Assembly (NCBI GenBank): GCA_017937485.1
Contig: JAGBDN010000101.1
Location: forward strand, 1-64,000
DNA: 64,000 bases
Direction of reading: 5' to 3'
DNA from: Thermoguttaceae bacterium
GTDB lineage: Bacteria; Planctomycetota; Planctomycetia; Pirellulales; Thermoguttaceae
The notes beneath the pieces are model-generated. The model saw only the letters and a program-made list of their open reading frames with translations, ran no database searches and was not told the DNA's origin. The number at the start of each line of letters is the position of its first letter. The first letter of the stretch is position 1. A program made the position numbers and the translations under genes. This document shows positions 52,276-60,198 of this stretch, one piece after another.

Positions 52276-53213
52276 GCGCGAAACGCCGTCCGAAAAAGCG
52301 CAAAACCGCGCCGCCGCCCGCCGCGAAGAAGTCGGCAAAACCGGTTAAGTCGCCGGAATCAACCAAACCGGCGAACGGCGACGGCTCGACCGCGTTCCAA
52401 CCGACAAAACCGGCGAACGGCGACGGCTCGACCGCGTCCAAACCGACGCCCTTCCCGTCGACGCGACCGCTCCAACCCGCCGAGTCGACGCCGGGCGCCG
52501 CGTCCCGTTTTTCCGACGCGTTCGTCGCCGGAGCGTCCTGTTTGAAAACGTCGAAATTCGTTTCAAAAACTTTTAGCGCGTTTTCCCGAGCGTCGGCGGG
52601 ACTCTTCGACGGCTCGGCCCGCCCGAAAACGCCCCGTCAAGAAGCGGACGACCGCGAAGCGCGCTTTGTCGCCGGGGTCGCGGCGCTCGCGTTCGCCGTC
52701 GGCGTCGTTTTCTTCTTCGCCGGAAAAGCAAGCCGCCGTCTCGACCCGCCGTCGAGGCCGGGCGCCGCGACGATTCCAACGCCGCAAAAGTTGGCCGACG
52801 CGGTCGCCGCCGAAGTCGAAAAGGCGCGTTCCAACGCGATTCGCCGACGCGAAATTATCGAAACGAGCGTCAAAACCGCCGCGTCCGACGACGTTAACGT
52901 CAAAACCGATTTTAACGCCGCCGACGCGACCGCTCCGACCGCCGTTAACGTCGACGCGAAAACCGCCGACGCGACCGGCCCGAACGCCGAAACGCTCGCG
53001 TTCGTCGTCGATCTTAACTCCGCGTCGAAAGCGGAGTTAACGAACCTGCCGCGCGTCGGCGAAACGCTTGCGGAGCGGATTGTCGAGCGCCGCGAAGAAC
53101 TCGGCGGCTTCCGCTCGGTCGACGATTTGCTCGGCGTTAAAGGAATCGGCGAAAAGACGCTCGACCGAATGCGCCCGTTTTGCGTCGTCGCGCCGCTCGA
53201 CGACGCCGAGTAA
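52272..53213 (+). CDS. ComEA-like helix-hairpin-helix membrane protein
   Basis: A 313-residue protein starting at ATG 52272, overlapping the aroB stop by four bases. A basic Lys/Pro-rich N-terminus carries two copies of TKPANGDGST, followed by one membrane segment (about 137-158, VAALAFAVGVVFFFAGKAS). The exported C-terminus ends in a ComEA-type helix-hairpin-helix pair: VDLNSASKAELTNLPRVGE and DDLLGVKGIGEKTLDRMRPF. ComEA binds incoming DNA in natural transformation; here the coupling to aroB is unusual and the role is inferred from the domain. Confidence 0.82.
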   Translation: MSAKRRPKKRKTAPPPAAKKSAKPVKSPESTKPANGDGSTAFQPTKPANGDGSTASKPTPFPSTRPLQPAESTPGAASRFSDAFVAGASCLKTSKFVSKTFSAFSRASAGLFDGSARPKTPRQEADDREARFVAGVAALAFAVGVVFFFAGKASRRLDPPSRPGAATIPTPQKLADAVAAEVEKARSNAIRRREIIETSVKTAASDDVNVKTDFNAADATAPTAVNVDAKTADATGPNAETLAFVVDLNSASKAELTNLPRVGETLAERIVERREELGGFRSVDDLLGVKGIGEKTLDRMRPFCVVAPLDDAE

Positions 53214-53560
53214 CCGCGCCGCGACTTTCGTCCCGTCAAAACGGCGCGACTTCAAGCCGCCAAACAACGCGCCCCCGCTCGACGTCGCCAAGCGTCCGCG
53301 CTTTCGCAAACGTTATCCTTTCTCGACTTAATTTCAACGTCAAACCGCTAAAAACTCGACGCTTCCCAGCGGAGCGCCGAGTCTTTTTGCGTTCGAACGC
53401 CCCGATTAACGCAACCCCTCGACAAACCGCGCGACGCAAGGATTAAATCGAAACCGCTTCGCGTCTTTCGTTCCGCCAAAACGCCGCGACGTCAAGTCAA
53501 ACGAATCGACGACGCCCGACGACGCCAAGCGCCCGCGTCGAGACCGCCGAAAAACCGCGA
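53214..53560 (-). pseudogene. Degenerate copies of the 3' end of the neighbouring ankyrin gene
   Basis: Between two convergent genes lie decayed copies of the ankyrin gene's C-terminal coding region. One (about 53406-53500) reads SRRFGGTKDAKRFRFNPCVARF then VEGLR-stop, matching ARFDGLDAESLTLNPYVERF/IESLR of the intact gene. A second (about 53214-53262) reads LKSRRFDGTKVAAR; 53221-53256 is about 86% identical to 53461-53496. A third patch (about 53530-53556) reads RFFGGLDAG. None has an upstream body or start. They probably arose by local duplication and decay. Confidence 0.6.
53355..53388 (+). terminator. Intrinsic terminator after the aroB-comEA operon
   Basis: CTCGACGCT pairs with AGCGCCGAG (one mismatch) around a 9-base loop, followed by TCTTTTTG. 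It lies 140 bases past the ComEA-like stop codon, inside the remnant region. Confidence 0.7.
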
Positions 53561-53615
53561 CACCCTGTCGCTAAACAGCGCGACGCCGTTCGCTCGTCTC
53601 AACAGGCGACGGCGA

Positions 53616-54008
53616 TTAGCGCAAAGATTCGATAAACCGCTCGACGTAAGGATTAAGCGTTAGCGATTCCGCGTCGAGACCGTCGAAGCGGGCGCCGCGT
53701 TTGATCAATTCGATCGCGGGGCGTTGATGCAAAAACTTTACCCAACCCTCCAAAGGCGTCGCGCCGTCGTTCGAACGCGCTTCGACGTCCGCTCCGGCGT
53801 CGATTAAGAGATTAATAACGTCGACGCTCGTCGCGAAATGAAGCGGCGTCTTTCCGTCGGCGTTCTTTTGGTCGACGTCGCAACCCGCTTTAAGGAGGAG
53901 GCGGCAGATTTCCGGTTGTCGGCGCCGAGCGGCAAGCGTTAGCAAAGGCAAGCCGTTTCGACTCGTTTCGGCGAAATCGACGGCGTTTTGCGCAAGAAGC
54001 TCCTTCAT
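53616..54008 (-). CDS. Short ankyrin-repeat protein, immunity-like context
   Basis: A 130-residue ankyrin protein starting at ATG 54006-54008, which overlaps the stop of the upstream SUKH-like gene (ATGA). Repeats visible: LPLLTLAARRRQPEICRLLL, KTPLHFATSVDVINLLIDAG and ATPLEGWVKFLHQRPAIELI. It ends TLNPYVERFIESLR. Small ankyrin proteins next to SUKH genes are typical of immunity arrays in polymorphic toxin systems. Fragments of the same 3' end lie downstream. Confidence 0.75.
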   Translation of the reverse strand: MKELLAQNAVDFAETSRNGLPLLTLAARRRQPEICRLLLKAGCDVDQKNADGKTPLHFATSVDVINLLIDAGADVEARSNDGATPLEGWVKFLHQRPAIELIKRGARFDGLDAESLTLNPYVERFIESLR

Positions 54009-54528
54009 CCGTCGACGCGGCCCTCCTCGACGATTCGGCAAACGGGCGACGTTTCCTCGCCGTCGCTTTGGTAAATATTGTCGAGATACGCGGCGAAAGA
54101 ATCGGCGATTTTCCAAATTTCCCCCGTTTCGCGGTCGCGCAACCCGACGACGCCCGTTTTTTTACGACCACCGCAGAAAACGCCGAACAGTTTGCGGGAA
54201 ACCTTCAAACAATATTCGTTTCCGTAAGGATCGCGCCCGACCGGCAAAAACCCGCGCCCGTTCGGACAATCCGCCTCCCAATCTCGCGCCGCCGTTTGCA
54301 AATCCCAAAAACCGAACGGCGCGTTCAAGGCGTAAAGGAGGTCGATCGCGTCGACGCGGTCGTCGCTCGGCGGCCCGACAAGCGCTATTCGCCGGTAAAG
54401 AGCCCGCCGTTCGAAGCGAGCAAAAACTCGACGTATTCCTCCGGCAAAACGACGCCGTTTCGCGCCTCGAACCGCTTAATCTCGTCGAGCGTCGGCGCCG
54501 GAAAGGAATCGATCACCCGCGCTTTCAT
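54005..54528 (-). pseudogene. SUKH (SMI1/KNR4-like) immunity-type gene, frameshifted
   Basis: Starting at ATG 54526-54528, the frame reads MKARVIDSFPAPTLDEIKRF, then EARNGVVLPEEYVEFLLASN and stops at 54385-54387 after 47 residues. The next frame continues as YRRIALVGPPSDDRVDAIDL, then LYALNAPFGFWDLQTAARDW and GFLPVGRDPYGNEYCLKV, and runs to 54005. Joined by a -1 shift near 54385-54400 this gives about 174 residues with the SUKH pattern LPEEYxEFLLxxNGG...GRDPxGNxYCLKV. Either a decayed gene or a sequence error. A strong promoter lies about 100 bases upstream. Confidence 0.65.
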
Positions 54529-54869
54529 TGGAGCGTTTATTTCTTCTTCTCCTTAACTTGTTGATTTTGAATCGGTTAACAAAATCGGCGAATCCAAACG
54601 TCAAAAGCGCGACAAAACGCCGCCAACCCCGATTATACGCGCCGACGCTCGCCAAGTCAAGCGTTTTGCGAAAAAAGTCCTCAATGTTTTGCGACAAGCA
54701 ATTGCGTTTCCCAATTTCCCAACGCCGCGACGCGACGCCGCCCGGCCAAATCGCGCCCGCTTCGTTAACGACGTCAAAAAAGCGACGCCGCGTCGATTAC
54801 CTCCGAGAGTCGCAAGAAGTTCGGCAAATTCGCCCCGGTCGCCGAAACCTCGACGAACGCCGGGATTGA
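54529..54869. other. Intergenic region between the island genes
   Basis: A 341-base stretch that holds the promoter of the SUKH-ankyrin pair (54632-54660) and otherwise no recognisable gene or hairpin. It ends at the inverted repeat of the transposase remnant. Confidence 0.4.
54632..54660 (-). promoter_or_regulatory. Near-consensus sigma-70 promoter for the SUKH-ankyrin operon
   Basis: Minus-strand TTGACT (54660-54655), a 17-base spacer and perfect TATAAT (54637-54632), among the best matches in the window, 104 bases before the SUKH-like start codon. Confidence 0.8.
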
Positions 54870-54975
54870 CTTAGGGCGTGTTGCCATTAACGGTTAAGTA
54901 AAATAACGATTGTTACAAAGTTTAAAAACGCCGAAAACATAACGTCGAGTTTATCGTAACGCGAAAAATATCCGC
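54870..54975 (-). mobile_element. Remnant of an IS5-family element (transposase C-terminus and one end)
   Basis: The minus strand reads FRGYFSRYDKLDVMFSAFLN followed by FVTIVILLNR and a stop at 54887-54889; R-Y-D-K-x-x-x-x-F followed by a hydrophobic tail is the C-terminal signature of IS5-type DDE transposases. Just beyond the stop lies TTAGGGCGTGTTGCCATTAA (54871-54890), which resembles the terminal inverted repeats of that family. The rest of the element is missing: the sequence switches to the phage-like gene at about 54975. Confidence 0.6.
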
Positions 54976-54981
54976 GAAACG

Positions 54982-56027
54982 TTGCCGGAACTGGAAGCGG
55001 CGATTGCGGAAGTCGGCGGCGACGACGCGGTATCGCAAATTTGGGGGCGCGAAGCGTTTTTGAGGGCCCGCGAATACGTCGAAAAATGGAACGATTCGCG
55101 CGACTGGATCGACCTTAAAACCGAACAAAAAGTCGACTTAAACGCCTACGCCGCGCAAAAGATCGCCGGAACGCCGAAAGAAGCCGCCGCGATTCTGCGA
55201 CACTATGCCGCCGACGCGAAATTGCAAGCGCCGCAATCGGAAGGCGAAACGTTCGGGCTTGCCGTTGGCAAAGATCGCAAAGCCAAAACGTCGTTTATCG
55301 GGCGTTGGTTCCGCGCCGCGTCGAACAACGACGGCGACGACTTGCCGGAATACAACCCGCAAGAGTGGCAAGACGAAGAACGCTATCTTGCGGAAACAAA
55401 AGCGGAAATTGCCGCGTTTCGCAAAACGTCGGCGGCGCAAGATTTTAAAGGAGTCGCCGACTTCCTCCGCAAAAATATAATATCGACGTTTCCGGGCTTG
55501 ACACGGCGCCGGAAATTGCGACAATTTACACAGACGGGATTCTTGACGTTATGGAACGTTTCGGCAACGTTGGAACGCTTCGACAAGTTGTCGTCGTCGA
55601 TTATTTGCCGAACGGGGAAGTTGCGCGATTTACCCCCAATACGTCAAAAATGGAGGTTTTGCGACTTTCGCGCAAAGAACTTGCGACAACTGTTAAAGAA
55701 GAATTTGGAAAAGGGAACTGGGCCTCCGGCGATTTGCGCGGCGTTGCACGGCACGAAATGGGACACGTTATTTCGGCGTATCTTCAAGACGACGCGTTCG
55801 CCGGTACTGTTTGCGCTCGATTTTTGCGGGTTCGCGATCGGATATACGCCGAAGCCGCTAATTTGTCGCCTGAACGTTGGAAAAGCGCCTACTCGTTTCG
55901 CGACGGCGAAGAATTTTTCGCCGAACTTATCGCCGCGTATCTCGTCGACTCTTTGCCGCAAAGACGCAAAGAGCAAGCGCGCTCTTTTGTTGAAGAACTT
56001 TTAACCCAAACGCCTTTAAGGGGCTGA
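54982..56027 (+). pseudogene. Phage-like protein with HExxH-type motif, frameshifted and 5'-truncated
   Basis: Two frames make one protein of about 348 residues. The first (open from 54943; first possible start TTG 54982) contains SQIWGREAFLRAREYVEKWN, DSRDWIDLKTEQKVDLNAYA and AGTPKEAAAILRHYAADAK, and leaves the correct frame at the A run 55471-55475 (LRKN). The second continues as KYNIDVSGLDTAPEIATIYT, then DGILDVMERFGN, with ARHEMGHVISAYL near residue 260 as a metallopeptidase-like zinc site, and ends at 56027. A single missing A explains the shift. The protein resembles internal parts of phage head or toxin-peptidase proteins. The 5' end abuts the IS remnant. Confidence 0.55.
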
Positions 56028-56028
56028 A

Positions 56029-56337
56029 ATGTTGTTGTCGCACAAATTCAATCAATACCTTGAACAAAACGACGACCCCGAACTTTATCGCGGCCAAGGC
56101 GTTTGGATTAAAGACGATACGCCGCCGGAAATCGTTGAAGAACTACGCGCAATCCACGAATGCGCCGTTTCGGGGGGGCTCCCCTATATGTTCCTTGATT
56201 TTTTAGCGGAAGACATTGAAAAGGGGCTTGTAGAACAACGCTTCCCCGGTAGCGACGCATACCGCAAAGGAACGCGCCCCCCGAAACTCGACCTTGCCGC
56301 GCGTCGCGAACGAAGACGGCGCGACGAAGAAAAATAA
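56029..56337 (+). CDS. Small hypothetical protein in the mobile island
   Basis: A 102-residue soluble protein with AAGGGG eight bases before the ATG; it starts one base after the stop of the preceding frame. The middle (LYRGQGVWIKDDTPPEIVEE and SGGLPYMFLDFLAEDIEKGL) is acidic, the tail very basic (ARRERRRRDEEK). No family recognised. Tight spacing suggests co-transcription with its neighbours, as in phage modules. Confidence 0.6.
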   Translation: MLLSHKFNQYLEQNDDPELYRGQGVWIKDDTPPEIVEELRAIHECAVSGGLPYMFLDFLAEDIEKGLVEQRFPGSDAYRKGTRPPKLDLAARRERRRRDEEK

Positions 56338-56359
56338 ACGTTTTACGGCAGGATAACCG

Positions 56360-56605
56360 ATGAGAAGTATTAAATTTTTGCGTCGCGTCGTCGACCTTGT
56401 TTACGCGATGGACGAACGCGAACGTTGGGAGCGCCGCGAACTTGCCGGCGTCGGCGTTTTTATCGTTTTACCGCCGACGCTTACGCCGAAAAAGCTCGAA
56501 CGTTTGCGTTGGCTCGACGCGCTTGGTTTTCGCGAACTTGACGCGCACATTTTCGCGAATTTCCTGCCCGACGGCGAGCGCCCGGCGGACGTTTCCGCGC
56601 TGTGA
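56360..56605 (+). CDS. Small hypothetical protein in the mobile island
   Basis: An 81-residue protein preceded by AGGA. Sequence features are a basic N-terminus (MRSIKFLRRVVDLVYAMDE), an ERERWERRE helix and the end GERPADVSAL. No known family. It lies 22 bases after the preceding gene. Its last 27 bases recur at the end of the gene at 56868-57128. Confidence 0.5.
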   Translation: MRSIKFLRRVVDLVYAMDERERWERRELAGVGVFIVLPPTLTPKKLERLRWLDALGFRELDAHIFANFLPDGERPADVSAL

Positions 56606-56607
56606 GG
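56581..56607 (+). repeat. 27-bp direct repeat, copy 1
   Basis: CCCGGCGGACGTTTCCGCGC plus seven bases, at the 3' end of the gene ending 56605; 24 of 27 bases match copy 2 at 57104-57130. Confidence 0.8.
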
Positions 56608-56617
56608 AGGAAACAAA

Positions 56618-56878
56618 ACGAACGCAGATTTTCCGCAAGGCTTAGTCGGCGGCGTTTGGGCGGGCTTTTGGGTCTTGGCTCCGATTTTCGCGCGTCTGTT
56701 TGGAGCGACAACGAGACAGGCGCCCGATTGGCTCCGCCCGCAAGCCGACCCGGAACTTTTGGCGGTCGCGCGCGAAATCCTCGCCGAACGCGAAGCGAAC
56801 GGCGGAGAGCCGCCGTCGGAAAACGAACTGGTCGAGACGATCGCCGAACGCGTAAAAGGAAAACAAAATGAAGTTTGA
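56618..56878 (+). CDS. Small membrane-like hypothetical protein, probable non-ATG start
   Basis: An open frame continues upstream of the first usual start (TTG 56675) and reads NADFPQGLVGGVWAGFWVLA after an ACG at 56618-56620. GAGGAGG lies at the right distance before that ACG, so the original start was probably there (perhaps an ATG changed to ACG). From it the protein has 86 residues with one possible membrane helix and an acidic helical tail (DPELLAVAREILAEREANGG). Starting at TTG 56675 gives 67 residues without ribosome site. It overlaps the next gene by 11 bases. Function unknown. Confidence 0.45.
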   Translation, partial: TNADFPQGLVGGVWAGFWVLAPIFARLFGATTRQAPDWLRPQADPELLAVAREILAEREANGGEPPSENELVETIAERVKGKQNEV

Positions 56879-57128
56879 ATTTGAAGTCGTCGCGACGGAG
56901 CGTCAAACGGTCGGCGTCGACGCTTCGACGACGGGGCGTAATTGGGGCGAAACGGTCGACGCCGCGTGGCGCGAAGCGGAACTTGCGGCGCTTCTGTTTG
57001 CGGGCCCCGCTCGAAGCGAAGGGGCAAGCGTTTGCGTCCGAATGAAGTCGCGCGGCGGCGCGCAATCGTTAAGCGATTGGCGCGAATTTGGGCCCGACGT
57101 TAACCCGGCGGACGCTCCCGCGCTGTAA
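56868..57128 (+). CDS. Small hypothetical protein in the mobile island
   Basis: An 86-residue protein, MKFEFEVVATERQTVGVDAS followed by an amphipathic helix (ETVDAAWREAELAALLF) and the end NPADAPAL. AAAGGA lies before the ATG. The start overlaps the preceding gene by 11 bases, typical of compact phage or plasmid gene clusters. No family recognised. A terminator follows after 37 bases, marking the end of the island's plus-strand transcript. Confidence 0.55.
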   Translation: MKFEFEVVATERQTVGVDASTTGRNWGETVDAAWREAELAALLFAGPARSEGASVCVRMKSRGGAQSLSDWREFGPDVNPADAPAL

Positions 57129-57130
57129 GG
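57104..57130 (+). repeat. 27-bp direct repeat, copy 2
   Basis: CCCGGCGGACGCTCCCGCGC plus seven bases, across the stop codon of the gene ending 57128; differs from copy 1 at three positions. Both copies encode P-A-D-x-x-A-L-stop. Confidence 0.8.
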
Positions 57131-57165
57131 AATGTGCCGGCGGAAATTTTGGAAGCGCGACGCAA

Positions 57166-57203
57166 AAGCCGCAAACGCCGCCGTTCGTCGCGGCTTTTTT
57201 TAT
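57166..57203 (+). terminator. Intrinsic terminator closing the island
   Basis: AAGCCGC (57166-57172) and GCGGCTT (57190-57196) form a stem followed by TTTTTATT. Confidence 0.8.
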
Positions 57204-57310
57204 TTCTTGACGCTCGTTTGTCGCGGCGCCGACAATTCCCCTAACGCTCGACGATGGTCGCGGCGTATCGAACGCGTTCCATTTTTCGCCTTTCTTCGCC
57301 CCCTCTCGTC

Positions 57311-57349
57311 AAAAAAACAAAAGCGCCGCTCCTTTCAGCGGAGCGGCGC
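57311..57349 (-). terminator. Intrinsic terminator for the GHL10 gene
   Basis: A perfect 10-bp stem GCGCCGCTCC/GGAGCGGCGC (57323-57349) with a 7-base loop, followed on the minus strand by TTTTGTTTTTTT. It lies 69 bases past the stop codon at 57418. Confidence 0.9.
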
Positions 57350-57417
57350 AAAGAACCGACGCGGCGAGCGACGGCCTCTAAGCGTCGCGATTTTATCGCT
57401 TCTCGGTTCGGCGAACG

Positions 57418-60198
57418 TTACTTCCCGCTTTGGGGCGACTCGCTCGTTTTACCCAGCCCGGCTTTCAGACGCTCGGTCGGTTCCGACGTCGCGCCTTTTT
57501 TCAGCGCCGGGAGCGCGACCTTCGCCGTTCGCGGGTCGAGATTGAAGATCGTAAAACCGTCCGCGCCCGCCTTGCGCGCCTCGACGACTTGCGCCGCGAC
57601 CTGCTCCGCCCCCATCGAAATCCCGGTCGCCGTCATTCCGATTCCCGGGTAAACCGGCGTTCGACCGCCGACCGCGTCGAGCTGGCCGCGAACCGTCGCC
57701 GCGAACCCCGCCGCGTCCGCCGTGTAATCCATCGGGCAAACGAAGTCGAGCAGGCCTTCGTCGATCCAGCCGATCCAGTCTTGCGCGACCGACCGCTTCG
57801 CCGAGTCGACTCCGGCGAAAACCGCCGCCGAAAGCGCGACGTCCGGACGTTTTTCGTCGAGCGTCTTCCGAATCGAGCGAACCAGCGACGTAATACGCGA
57901 GCGCCGCCATTCCTCGAACGCCGCGCGAATCTCCTTATTCTCGCGAACGCAAGTCGGGAAATCGTCGAGTTTGCGTCCGGTCTTCCGCTCGTATTCCGCC
58001 GAGAACCGCTCCTTGCAGCCGTCGCAGAAGCAATGATCGTTATCCGGGTAACGGATGTAGTCGAGGTGAATCCCGTCGACGTCGTACTTCGTCGCGACCT
58101 CTTCGAGCGCCGCCCGTTCAAGTTCGAGGTTCGCCGGGTGCGACGGGCAAAGCCAAGGCGACTCCTCGCCGTCGAGCGAAACTTGGAGCCGACCTTGCGC
58201 CCGCATCTCCGCTAAAAACTCCGCCGGAGCGTTCGACGCGTTGAAGCAAACCTTCCAAATATGCGTCTCGAGCCCCCGTTTTTTGCAGGCCGCGACCGCC
58301 GCCGCGATTTGGTCGCCGTATTCCTCGACCGACGGCGCGACCGGAAGAATTTCGCTCCGATAATAAGCGACGCCGCCCCAAAGCATATTCGGAACAACGC
58401 CGTTAAAGCCGGCGTCCGCAAGCGCTTGCGCCGTCTTATCCCAATTGCCGCGTTCGATTCCAAACCCGGAATGCTCCCACCAGAAGCGGCCTTCTCCGGC
58501 TCGCGACGGCAACGAACGGCAGTACGCGTCGACAAATTCGGCCCGAATCGCCTCGACGTCCGCCCGCAACGCCGTCAAATTTTTCCGACTTTTCGCCGTT
58601 TCCGCGTCTTTCGCTCCTTGCTTATTCGCCGTAATCTCGGCGTTTTCCTTATTTTGCGCAACGCCCGCGTTCTTTGCATTCCCCGCGTTTTCGGCGTTAA
58701 AATCGGCAAACTCTTCCCCGCCGATCAGCCTAGCGACGTCGGCGAGCGTCCAACCGCGTTGCGCCAACGCTTTTTCGAGCGCGTCGAGCGTTTGCCGCCG
58801 CTTCGCCGGAACGTCGGCCTCCGGTTCGAGCCCGATTTCGAAAATCGAACGCCAACTTTGCCAAGCGCGCCGCCGTTCGAGGTTCCGGTCGAACGCCGAA
58901 ACGAACGCTTCGACAAGCGTCGCTTGCGCCGCCGCGCCCTCGTCGAGGAAGATATGCGAGCAGAACAAGCCGTTAGGACTCGCCAAAATCGCCGGCTGGT
59001 CGACCGATTTTCCGTTTTTATCGAACCAAACGGCCAACTTGCGCGCCCGCTTATCCCCAAAAATCGGCGAAGTCCGCGCCCCTTCCCAACCGGCGAGCGG
59101 TTCCGCCGTCATTAGCGCCCAAGAATGCTGTTCGATTTTCGCCGGCAGCTCGAACCCGCGCGCCGTCGCCTCTTGCAAAACGCTTGCGTCGAAGCGCATC
59201 TCCGCGACGTCGAACCCGGCGTCCTCGCAACGGACGTAATGCCCGCGCTCGAACCCAAGTTTTCGCAACAATTTTTCCGGCGCGTTGTAAAAAGCGAAGA
59301 CGAAGCCGCCGTCGTCGACGTAATCGCAAAGCGCGTCGACCGTTTCGGGCCGAATCCGCTCGGCGATCGGGAGGAAAACGCAGGGCCGTCCGCGCAACGC
59401 CTCCGCCGAAACGCCGTTCGCGTCGATTCGCCCGACCGAGAACCCGGCCCGGCTCAGCGAACGAGCGCAAGACGAAACGACCCAATCGTTCCCGCCGGTC
59501 TCGTCGACGTCGAGAATCGGGAAAGCGAACCGCGACGCGTCGAGCGAGCGGAAAACGACGCGCCCGTCGACCGGGCCGCCGCGCCAAAAAGAGACCCGAA
59601 TCGCGTCGATTTTGTCCCAACCCGCCGGTTTTCCCTCCGACATATATCCGCCTTTTTCAAAGAGATACGTCGTTTCGCCGGTCGCCGAGCGTCGGGGCGC
59701 GCCGGTCATAGAGTACCAGCCGGCCCCGCTTTTGAAGTAAAGGGTCGCGGAACCGATTCCCTCCGGATTTTCGAGTCGGCAAGAGATCGCGAATCGGTCG
59801 AACGTCGAGCAGTCGGCTTTAAACGTCAGGTCGAGCGAAAAACGCTCCGCGTCCGATTCCGACGCGTAATTCAAGTCGACCGTTTTTCCGTTAAAATCGA
59901 TCAACTCGGTTCGGTCGGTCGCGAAAAACTCGTCGAAAAAGGTCGGCGAAAGGAGGAAATCGCGCGCCGTTTTTTTATTTTCGGGGCCGACGTCGTTTTT
60001 CGACGCCGAAATCGCCGTCTCAACCTCGGCAAAACCCGCCTCGTTCGCCCAACTTGCCCCGTTCGCCCAATATTCGAATCCCGCCGCCCCGCAAACCGCG
60101 ACGCCGCCGAGAACCGACGCCGAAAGCGCCGTCGTCAACGTCGAGAAAACGCCGCCGACTCTTCGCCTATTTCCCTTAACCGTTTCATTGCGTTTCAT
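57418..60198 (-). CDS. Exported family-10-like glycoside hydrolase (GHL10)
   Basis: A 926-residue secreted protein from MKRNETVKGN at 60198, with a signal-like segment at about 17-42. The N-terminal half contains a carbohydrate-binding-like beta domain (RFSLDLTFKADCSTFDRFAI and following). Residues about 600-920 form a GHL10/DUF187 TIM barrel: EHSGFGIERGNWDKTAQALA, LETHIWKVCFNAS, DVDGIHLDYIRYP with the active-site Asp/Arg cluster, LLDFVCPMDYTAD and PVYPGIGMTATG. CFCDGC suggests a metal or disulphide site. A glutamine/alanine-rich linker (about 545-600) joins the parts. Likely acts on exogenous polysaccharide. Confidence 0.85.
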   Translation of the reverse strand: MKRNETVKGNRRRVGGVFSTLTTALSASVLGGVAVCGAAGFEYWANGASWANEAGFAEVETAISASKNDVGPENKKTARDFLLSPTFFDEFFATDRTELIDFNGKTVDLNYASESDAERFSLDLTFKADCSTFDRFAISCRLENPEGIGSATLYFKSGAGWYSMTGAPRRSATGETTYLFEKGGYMSEGKPAGWDKIDAIRVSFWRGGPVDGRVVFRSLDASRFAFPILDVDETGGNDWVVSSCARSLSRAGFSVGRIDANGVSAEALRGRPCVFLPIAERIRPETVDALCDYVDDGGFVFAFYNAPEKLLRKLGFERGHYVRCEDAGFDVAEMRFDASVLQEATARGFELPAKIEQHSWALMTAEPLAGWEGARTSPIFGDKRARKLAVWFDKNGKSVDQPAILASPNGLFCSHIFLDEGAAAQATLVEAFVSAFDRNLERRRAWQSWRSIFEIGLEPEADVPAKRRQTLDALEKALAQRGWTLADVARLIGGEEFADFNAENAGNAKNAGVAQNKENAEITANKQGAKDAETAKSRKNLTALRADVEAIRAEFVDAYCRSLPSRAGEGRFWWEHSGFGIERGNWDKTAQALADAGFNGVVPNMLWGGVAYYRSEILPVAPSVEEYGDQIAAAVAACKKRGLETHIWKVCFNASNAPAEFLAEMRAQGRLQVSLDGEESPWLCPSHPANLELERAALEEVATKYDVDGIHLDYIRYPDNDHCFCDGCKERFSAEYERKTGRKLDDFPTCVRENKEIRAAFEEWRRSRITSLVRSIRKTLDEKRPDVALSAAVFAGVDSAKRSVAQDWIGWIDEGLLDFVCPMDYTADAAGFAATVRGQLDAVGGRTPVYPGIGMTATGISMGAEQVAAQVVEARKAGADGFTIFNLDPRTAKVALPALKKGATSEPTERLKAGLGKTSESPQSGK

